DNA of 44,127 nucleotides. Source: Oligoflexus sp. (GTDB taxonomy: Bacteria > Bdellovibrionota_B > Oligoflexia > Oligoflexales > Oligoflexaceae). How positions within the stretch are numbered: the first letter of the stretch is position 1; each line of letters begins with the position of its first letter. Under the pieces are notes generated by a model. It searched no databases, was not told where the DNA came from, and saw only the letters and a list, made by a program, of their open reading frames with translations. A program made the translations under genes and the position numbers. The stretch covers positions 1 through 44,127 of the forward strand of contig JACMPP010000011.1 of NCBI GenBank assembly GCA_014377445.1, read 5' to 3'. Positions 38,261 through 44,127 of the stretch are shown in pieces.

Positions 38261-41200
38261 TCAGTAGCCTTTGTTCGGCTGCATCCAACGCTCAGTTTCC
38301 TGAATCGTCATACCTTTTCTTTTGGCATAATTTTCCATCTGTTCGCGATTGATCAGACCCACGCGGAAGTACTCAGCCTCGGGATGCGAGAAGTAGTAAC
38401 CCGATACCGCAGAACCCGGATGCATGGCAAAACTTTCGGTAAGACTGATGCCCACGCGCTTTTTCACATTCATCAAACGCCAGAGTGTGGCCTTCTCAGT
38501 ATGATCCGGACAGGCCGGATACCCGGGAGCCGGACGGAGACCACGATACTCTTCTTTGATAAGCTGCTCGATGGTTTGCGTTTCCGCGTTTCCGAAACCC
38601 CATGTCACACGCACTCTCTTATGGGTCATCTCGGCCAGAGCTTCCGCAAAGCGGTCGCCGATCGCTTTGATCATGATGGAGGTATAATCGTCATTCTGAG
38701 CTTCATAAAAAGCCGAGAAGCTATCCACCTCCTCGCCGGAAGTCACCGCAAAGCCACCGATGTAGTCCATGCGACCGCTGCTTTTGGGGGCGATATAGTC
38801 GGCCAGACAGAAAGCTGGCTTCTTTTCTTCACGCTCACGCTGCTGGCGAAGAAAATAAAGAGTCTCAAGCACAGTCCCGGGACGATCCGGATCATAGACG
38901 ACGACATCATCGTCGATACTCTGCGCGGGCCAGAGTCCGGTGATCGCTTTCAAGGTGAATCGTTTGTTCTTGATGATATCGTCAAGAATCTTGTTGGCAT
39001 CACGAAAGAGTTCGGTGGCCTGCTGGCCCCAGACTTTGTGGGTCAGGATCTTTGGATAAAGAGCCTTCATTTCCCAAGTCCAGAAGAAGGGTGACCAGTC
39101 GATGTACTTGGCGACCTCTTCAAGGCTCAAGTCCTCCTGCTCCCACACTCCGAGGCGCGTTGGAACATCGATCTGCGCCTTGTCCCAGTCCGTTTTGAAT
39201 TTGGCCTCACGGGCATCGGTCAGACTCAGGAAGTGAGCGTCTTTAATCTGAGCCGCATGGCGAACCCGGATCGCTTCCTGGTCGATCTTCAATTTCTCTT
39301 TGAAAGCACCGCGACGCTCTTCGCTGATCAGATCGTTGCAGACTTCAACCACGAGCGAGGCATCACCGACGTGACAGACAGCGCCGTGATAATGCTGAGC
39401 GATTTTGATCGAGGTGTGGGCCTTGCTCGTTGTCGCACCACCAATCAAGAGAGGAATGGTAAAGCCCTGGCGTTCCATTTCCCCGGCGTTGTAGATCATT
39501 TCATCGAGCGATGGGGTGATCAGACCACTGAGGCCGATAATATCCGCGTCCATCTCTTTGGCTTTTCTGAGAATCTCTTCACAGGAAACCATGACGCCGA
39601 GGTCTTTGACTTCATAATTATTGCAGGCGAGCACGACGGCCACGATGTTTTTGCCGATGTCGTGCACATCACCCTTCACTGTCGCAATGAGGAAACGGCC
39701 CTGGCTCTGACGCCCCCCGTTCTTCAACTTATCGGCTTCCATGAAGGGCTGGAGATGCGCGACCGCCTTTTTCATGACGCGTGCGCTCTTCACCACCTGG
39801 GGGAGGAACATCTTGCCTTCGCCAAAGAGGCCGCCGACAACTTTCATGCCGTCCATCAAAGGTCCTTCGATCACATCGAGAGGTCTTGGATGTTTGAGAC
39901 GCGCTTCTTCCGTATCAATTTCAATGAATTCATCGATACCTTTAACGAGAGAATGGATAATCCTCTGTTCGACAGGATGCTCGCGCCAGGCATTCTTATC
40001 CGTCTCTTTACCAGCTTTCGCCTGGTCTTTGACCTGCTCGGCGTGATCGATAAGTCTCTCTGTTGCTTCCGGACTGCGGTTGAGTAGTACGTCTTCGACC
40101 AACCTGAGAAGGGTCGGTTCGATCTCTTCGTAGACTTCAAGCATACCGGCGTTGACGATACCCATATCCAAACCAGCTTTGATCGCATGGTAGAGAAAAG
40201 AGGAGTGCATCGCTTCGCGAACAACGTTGTTCCCGCGGAAACTGAAGGAGACGTTCGAGATACCACCGCTCGTCAAAGCATGCGGACAGGTGCGTTTAAT
40301 CTCACGGACCGCGTCGATGAAGTCGACGGCGTAGTTCGCATGCTCTTCAATACCGGTACCGACGGTGAGGACGTTGGCATCGAAGATGATGTCTTCGGGT
40401 GGGAAATCAATTTCTTCCACGAGAAGCTTGTAGGCGCGCTGACAGATGCGGATCTTGTCCTCAAGCGTCGCCGCCTGCCCTTTTTCATCGAAGGCCATAA
40501 CGATGACAGCAGCGCCGTAATTCATACAGGTGCGGGCATGGTTGAGGAATATCTCCTCGCCTTCTTTAAGACTGATCGAGTTGATAATGCACTTGCCCTG
40601 AACACAGCGCATTCCCGCTTCGAGGACCGACCATTTCGAACTATCGATCATGATGGGCACACGGCAGATATCAGGTTCCGATGCGACGAGATTCAAAAAA
40701 TGAGTCATACACTGCTCGGACTCGAGCATGCCTTCATCGAAGTTAATGTCGATGATATTGGCACCGCTTTCAACCTGCTGACGGGCGATAGCGAGTCCGG
40801 CTTCGAAATTGCCTTCTTTGATGAGCTTCGAAAACTTCGGTGAACCGGTGACGTTGGCCCGCTCGCCGATCATGTAGAAGAGCCCGTCGTCGCTCTTGAT
40901 GGCAAGCGGTTCGAGGCCGCTCAATCGCGTGGCTTTGGTAAGGCTCGGCACTTTGCGTGGTGCATGATTGCGGACATGTTCGGCAATGGCCTTGATGTGA
41001 GCCGGCGTGGTTCCGCAGCAACCACCTACGATGTTGAGAAGATGGCTCTTGGCAAACTCGTCAAGCAGTCCCGAGGTCATCGCGGGCGTCTCATCATAGC
41101 CAGTATCGCTCAACGGGTTGGGTAAACCGGCGTTGGGATAACAGCTAATATAACACTCTGAGATCTTCGAGAGAGTCTCAATGTAGGGACGCATTTCCTG

Positions 41201-41959
41201 AGCACCGAGAGCGCAGTTGATACCCACGCTCAAGGGTCTTGCCTGGCGCACGGAATACCAGAAGGCTTCAACCGTTTGACCCGAGAGTGTCCGGCCCGAA
41301 GCATCGGTGATCGTAACGGATAGCATGATTGGAATCCGGAAAGGCTTATCCACAAAGTATTTATCGATCGCAACGATCGAAGCTTTGAGGTTCAACGTAT
41401 CGAAAACGGTTTCGGGAAGGAGGAGATCGACCCCCCCATCCATCAAACCCACGATCTGTTCGTAGTAGGTATCGACGAGTTCGTCGAAGGTCACCGCACG
41501 ATAGGCGGGATTGTTGACATCTGGTGAAAGCGAGCAGGTCCGGTTCGTCGGCCCGAGCGCTCCAGCCACGTAGGCATCGCGACCGGTTTTGGCTTTGTGT
41601 TCCCGCACTGCTTCCTGCGCGAGTTCAGCAGCCTTCTTATTCAAATCGTAAATGATGTGCTCAAGCTTATAGTCCGCCTGAGCGATCTTCGTACCACTGA
41701 AGGTATTGGTCTCGATAATGTCCGAACCTGCCTCGAGGTATTGAAGATGAATCTCCTTTATCACGTCGGGACGGGTCAGGGTTAAAAGGTCGTTGTTACC
41801 CTTCAGATCGATCGAGTGGTCGGGAAACCAGTCGCCTCGAAAGTCCTGCTCACCGAGTTTATACTGCTGGATCATGGTTCCCATGGCGCCGTCGAGCACA
41901 AGAATGCGCTCCCGCAACAGCTTCTCAATTTCCTGCCCGCGTTTAGAATATGGCTTCAT
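38261..41959 (-). CDS. metH: Cobalamin-dependent methionine synthase
   Basis: Transfers a methyl group from methyl-tetrahydrofolate through cobalamin to homocysteine. All modules are present in 1232 residues (E. coli 1227). The homocysteine domain (1-330) has zinc ligands C249, C314 and C315 in GINCALG and [10 protein letters not shown]. The pterin domain (about 355-620) shows [14 protein letters not shown] and [13 protein letters not shown]. The cobalamin domain (about 660-900) has [10 protein letters not shown] with H766 as cobalt ligand. The AdoMet-activation domain (about 900-1232) has [15 protein letters not shown] and a [12 protein letters not shown] stretch. AAGGA nine bases upstream supports ATG 41959. 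I found no cobalamin or SAM riboswitch in the upstream gap. Confidence 0.97.
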   Translation of the reverse strand: MKPYSKRGQEIEKLLRERILVLDGAMGTMIQQYKLGEQDFRGDWFPDHSIDLKGNNDLLTLTRPDVIKEIHLQYLEAGSDIIETNTFSGTKIAQADYKLEHIIYDLNKKAAELAQEAVREHKAKTGRDAYVAGALGPTNRTCSLSPDVNNPAYRAVTFDELVDTYYEQIVGLMDGGVDLLLPETVFDTLNLKASIVAIDKYFVDKPFRIPIMLSVTITDASGRTLSGQTVEAFWYSVRQARPLSVGINCALGAQEMRPYIETLSKISECYISCYPNAGLPNPLSDTGYDETPAMTSGLLDEFAKSHLLNIVGGCCGTTPAHIKAIAEHVRNHAPRKVPSLTKATRLSGLEPLAIKSDDGLFYMIGERANVTGSPKFSKLIKEGNFEAGLAIARQQVESGANIIDINFDEGMLESEQCMTHFLNLVASEPDICRVPIMIDSSKWSVLEAGMRCVQGKCIINSISLKEGEEIFLNHARTCMNYGAAVIVMAFDEKGQAATLEDKIRICQRAYKLLVEEIDFPPEDIIFDANVLTVGTGIEEHANYAVDFIDAVREIKRTCPHALTSGGISNVSFSFRGNNVVREAMHSSFLYHAIKAGLDMGIVNAGMLEVYEEIEPTLLRLVEDVLLNRSPEATERLIDHAEQVKDQAKAGKETDKNAWREHPVEQRIIHSLVKGIDEFIEIDTEEARLKHPRPLDVIEGPLMDGMKVVGGLFGEGKMFLPQVVKSARVMKKAVAHLQPFMEADKLKNGGRQSQGRFLIATVKGDVHDIGKNIVAVVLACNNYEVKDLGVMVSCEEILRKAKEMDADIIGLSGLITPSLDEMIYNAGEMERQGFTIPLLIGGATTSKAHTSIKIAQHYHGAVCHVGDASLVVEVCNDLISEERRGAFKEKLKIDQEAIRVRHAAQIKDAHFLSLTDAREAKFKTDWDKAQIDVPTRLGVWEQEDLSLEEVAKYIDWSPFFWTWEMKALYPKILTHKVWGQQATELFRDANKILDDIIKNKRFTLKAITGLWPAQSIDDDVVVYDPDRPGTVLETLYFLRQQREREEKKPAFCLADYIAPKSSGRMDYIGGFAVTSGEEVDSFSAFYEAQNDDYTSIMIKAIGDRFAEALAEMTHKRVRVTWGFGNAETQTIEQLIKEEYRGLRPAPGYPACPDHTEKATLWRLMNVKKRVGISLTESFAMHPGSAVSGYYFSHPEAEYFRVGLINREQMENYAKRKGMTIQETERWMQPNKGY

Positions 41960-42219
41960 TCTGACAAATTCCTTCGTCTGGTTCTGTCGGACAAATCGCA
42001 GTTAATGATGCTATTTGACTGCGTTTTTCTGCGCTTTATTGTATCCCTTTGATATCGTTGCAGCTTTGGGCACCAAATATCGGGAGTCGATTCTGCCGTT
42101 GTGAAAGAGCTAGTTTATCCTAGGGAAAAGAATGAGCAAAGCATTCCTTCTAATGATTTTGTCAAAAGCACCGAAGAGTCATCCTATGAGATCACAATAG
42201 ACCCTCTCACGGAGACCGT

Positions 42220-42555
42220 ATGTACACCGATCGTCTTAATGACCACAGTCTGCTCGAAGAAGAATATTTCTACAAAAAAGACCGTGAACTCATTGATAAG
42301 ATGCATGATGCCGAATACAAAAAACAGGAACTTTTAGCTCGAACTGCACATTATCACAAATGTGGATGCTGTGGACACGACATGAAAGAAACGGTCCACG
42401 ATGACCTACAGTTTCTTCAGTGTCAACACTGCGAGAATGTTCAAGTTTCTATGGAAATGCTGGAAGTGATGTCGCAAGGCAAAAAGCTGAAGAATCTCAT
42501 CAGCGAACTTCAAATTCGGAAACAGGTAGAAGAAGAAGAGAAGGCGAGCGCTTAA
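42220..42555 (+). CDS. Small zinc-ribbon protein (TFIIB-type-like)
   Basis: Protein of 111 residues. Its centre has two CxxC knuckles in the pattern KCGCCGHDMKETVHDD ... QCQHCENVQVS, resembling the bacterial TFIIB-like zinc-ribbon family that continues with a short helix (MEMLEVM). Flanking helices are strongly charged (LEEEYFYKKDRELIDKMHD, LQIRKQVEEEEKA) and may form a coiled coil. GGAGA lies a few bases upstream of ATG 42220. It is divergent from metH. Function is unknown. Confidence 0.75.
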   Translation: MYTDRLNDHSLLEEEYFYKKDRELIDKMHDAEYKKQELLARTAHYHKCGCCGHDMKETVHDDLQFLQCQHCENVQVSMEMLEVMSQGKKLKNLISELQIRKQVEEEEKASA

Positions 42556-42596
42556 GGAGAAAATTGATTCAGTAGATCCCACGCGTGAGTACGAGG

Positions 42597-42615
42597 CTAA
42601 AAACACGTGTTTTAG
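42597..42615. other. Near-perfect palindrome CTAAAAACACGTGTTTTAG between convergent genes
   Basis: CTAAAA-(A)-CAC is followed by GTG-TTTTAG, just beyond the zinc-ribbon gene and directly against the stop of the PilZ gene. It could be a small bidirectional terminator, since either strand would end in a T-rich run, or a regulator site. The hairpin lacks a normal loop. Confidence 0.3.
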
Positions 42616-42981
42616 TTATTTACTGCGAAGACGATTGATGTGATCAACCAGCCCTTGGAAGTTAATTCCGGGCTGGTTTACTTTTATCCCCACCCGATAA
42701 CTCGCCTCTTGGAAATCATAGTCCGCATCCTGCATCACGCACCAACGAACTTCACAATCAATCGCCAGAGATAAGGGATGACCAAAAGTCAGTTGGATAA
42801 GCTCGCCACGTTTCAGTTCGTCGGAGAGAAGAAGTCCGATGCCACCCACAGATATGTCCCAGACCAAAAAGGGTACCTGCAGCGAGCGCCCGTCGCGCCA
42901 GCTCAGTAGACCTTTAATTTCGACGGGCAAGACCGAGGCTCTTGGCTCGGCTCTCATCATTGCCCAAAAGGCTGAGGACAT
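42616..42981 (-). CDS. PilZ domain protein (predicted c-di-GMP binding)
   Basis: Cytoplasmic protein of 121 residues made of a single PilZ domain. The N-terminal RAEPR fits the RxxxR loop and DISVGGIGLLL fits the (D/N)xSxxG motif, so both c-di-GMP contacts are present. LKRGELIQLTFG and CEVRWCV follow the family strand pattern. GGAG five bases upstream supports ATG 42981. It may regulate motility, secretion or exopolysaccharide through c-di-GMP; no partner is adjacent. Confidence 0.85.
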   Translation of the reverse strand: MSSAFWAMMRAEPRASVLPVEIKGLLSWRDGRSLQVPFLVWDISVGGIGLLLSDELKRGELIQLTFGHPLSLAIDCEVRWCVMQDADYDFQEASYRVGIKVNQPGINFQGLVDHINRLRSK

Positions 42982-43197
42982 GGGGTCTCCAATAGGAGGT
43001 TACGCGGAACTTATCGTCAGTTTAGCAGGAAAAATAAGCATACGGTCTTAGAAATGCGGAGGTGATGTCGTTTTGGCTATCGCGAAAAATATGAGAAATA
43101 GCAAACTTTTCTCTTTACTTCCAGAGGTCCTTCCGCAATATTTGGCCCTCTCGGAAACTACCTGTCCGGGTCGGAATCGTTAGGTTCTAGGTCGAAT

Positions 43198-43278
43198 GCC
43201 TCGCTGGTGGAATGGTAGACACGATGGATTCAAAATCCATTGCCGCAAGGTGTGCCAGTTCGAGTCTGGCGCGAGGTA
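43198..43278 (+). tRNA. tRNA-Leu (anticodon CAA)
   Basis: The acceptor stem GCCTCGC pairs with GCGAGGT (first pair G-U), the anticodon stem ATGGA/TCCAT encloses TTCAAAA giving anticodon CAA, the variable arm is long (TGCCGCAAGGTGT) as expected for leucine, and the T arm is GCCAG-TTCGAGT-CTGGC. The discriminator is A and no CCA is encoded. Confidence 0.95.
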
Positions 43279-43286
43279 CTCTCTAC

Positions 43287-43313
43287 AAAAAAGGAACTTA
43301 GGTTCCTTTTTTT
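43287..43313 (+). terminator. Rho-independent terminator behind tRNA-Leu
   Basis: AAAAAAGGAAC pairs with GTTCCTTTTTTT around a TTAG loop, ten bases behind the tRNA end. The A-run and T-run make it potentially bidirectional. Confidence 0.9.
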
Positions 43314-43423
43314 GTGTCTAAAAAACGAGAAATGGTAGCCAAATCTTAGTGTGCGTTACCAATTTGATTTTTTGGCTCCAAGGCTTTGCTACGAAAGACT
43401 TTCAAAGGATTTTGAGGCATGAA

Positions 43424-43693
43424 ATGGTAAATGGCTTACTAGAACAAGACCACAGCCTTCACGCACCACCGTTGCGGTATAAGATCGTTTTTGAAGACGA
43501 CGCTAAGTCAGGAACTCCTCACTGGCGAGACTTCCTAGGCGGATGGCTTTGTGCCGTTGAGAATGCGCCAGAGATCGGCGCGCGCGTGGAGTGTGATGCG
43601 CTTGAGCAAAAAGACCTGTTCTGGGTCAACAATTACTGCCGCCACATGGTCTGCTTTGACCAGCGACCTTTCATCTTCCAGTCAATTGATTAA
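43424..43693 (+). CDS. Hypothetical protein (89 residues)
   Basis: I do not recognise this frame. It has a plausible ribosome site (GAGG, six bases before ATG 43424) and protein-like composition with charged, aromatic-rich text (LRYKIVFEDDAKSG, PHWRDFLGGWLCAVENA, VNNYCRHMVCFDQRPF). The frame is open upstream to 43349, but the first ATG with a good site is 43424. It is probably a small soluble protein. Confidence 0.5.
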   Translation: MVNGLLEQDHSLHAPPLRYKIVFEDDAKSGTPHWRDFLGGWLCAVENAPEIGARVECDALEQKDLFWVNNYCRHMVCFDQRPFIFQSID

Positions 43694-44127
43694 GAAGACA
43701 CCGCCGTCCAAAAAATCCTAAACTTTAGACAAATGCTTCCGATGCGAAACCACCTTCTAATCATTGAGGTGGACTTGTTCGACAATCCAAAAACATACCC
43801 AGAAATGTTATCGCTTCTTCACAAGTTGGCATTCTTTTTTACTTTATTTGCTTCATTTGTTCTGGCTGCAACCGGTCTGGTTCCACAAATTCCAGTGCCC
43901 AGCAGTTTAATTCCAGCCATAGACGGTCAGGAAAAGACAATCGAATCCATTCTTAGATTTGGATTTTTCCCTTTACTCTCGTCGCTGGTGTAGCGTTTCA
44001 TGACCACTGTCACGAGGCGTTTCCGTTTCACTGTCAAAGTTAGTCTGACGCTCTACTCTGAACCCTCACCGTTATCTTCCTTGCTCGCATATCCAGCCCC
44101 AAGCTCATCAGCTCCTTTATGAAAGCA
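43694..44127. other. Right-edge region with only weak coding signals
   Basis: A forward frame 43733-43993 contains a hydrophobic stretch (LHKLAFFFTLFASFVLAATG) but has no ribosome site at any ATG. On the minus strand a frame enters from beyond the window edge and stops at TAG 44053-44055 after about 24 residues (HKGADELGAGYASKEDNGEG), and could be the end of a neighbouring gene. Neither is convincing alone. Confidence 0.3.

Noticed and set aside
39233..40843. Two long open frames opposite metH
   Set aside because: Both lie wholly within metH, which has every module and key residue. They show no domain and no start signals.
41960..42219. Possible cobalamin or SAM riboswitch upstream of metH
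   Set aside because: I looked for the B12-box and the SAM-aptamer core on the metH strand and found neither.

Overview
This 44 kb window looks like chromosome from a free-living, aerobic Gram-negative bacterium. Signs of this are many signal peptides and lipoproteins, a putative outer-membrane barrel, a TatB protein, a PilZ domain and a complete-looking aerobic (ThiO-type) thiamine operon. The gene set (DUF3015/DUF4105 pair, DUF4360 secreted proteins, an AgmX/PglI-like C-terminal domain, tgt of the PSAYAKQG type) would suit the Bdellovibrionota/Oligoflexia or a neighbouring deltaproteobacterial-type lineage. That placement is inference; the window holds no rRNA.

Layout. 1-9 kb is mostly housekeeping: the N-terminal two fifths of hisS (minus strand, cut by the window edge), a Kef-type antiporter, a translationally overlapping yhbY-yciH pair, a DUF3015-DUF4105 exported pair, exoD, htpX and terC. 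About 9.0-14.6 kb is an accessory segment. It starts with the stranded helix-turn-helix tail of a serine recombinase and ends with the stranded C-terminal tail of an IS4-superfamily transposase. Between them lie three exported proteins with a carbohydrate theme: a ricin-type lectin fused to a PQQ-like propeller, a CBM6-like protein, and a Tat-type lipoprotein flavin oxidase of the berberine-bridge family with both residues for bicovalent flavin.

14.7-21.8 kb carries a DUF4360 secreted protein, a YflT-like stress protein preceded by two perfect palindromes, a DUF924 protein, purT, acs and an outer-membrane barrel protein. 21.87-27.3 kb is a thiamine operon: TPP riboswitch, thiC, thiO, thiS, thiG and a thiD-thiE fusion. 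Its genes overlap or nearly touch. The riboswitch has a visible anti-Shine-Dalgarno helix for thiC and a competing copy of the same hexamer inside the aptamer, which suggests translational control.

27.4-36 kb holds transaldolase, tatB with an 18-nt coding repeat, an SGNH-hydrolase lipoprotein (minus strand), an rlhA-like U32 protein followed closely by tgt, and an AgmX/PglI-like exported protein coupled to a DUF4389 membrane protein. 36-44 kb holds a second DUF4360 protein, a decayed STAS-like paralogue (two in-frame stops, no frameshift) beside its intact copy, metH, a small zinc-ribbon protein, a PilZ protein, tRNA-Leu(CAA) and weakly supported small frames at the right edge.

The most interesting points are the thiamine riboswitch architecture, the decayed STAS-like paralogue, the accessory segment with its flavin oxidase, and the palindromic sites upstream of the stress gene and htpX. 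No CRISPR array, prophage or complete insertion sequence was seen.
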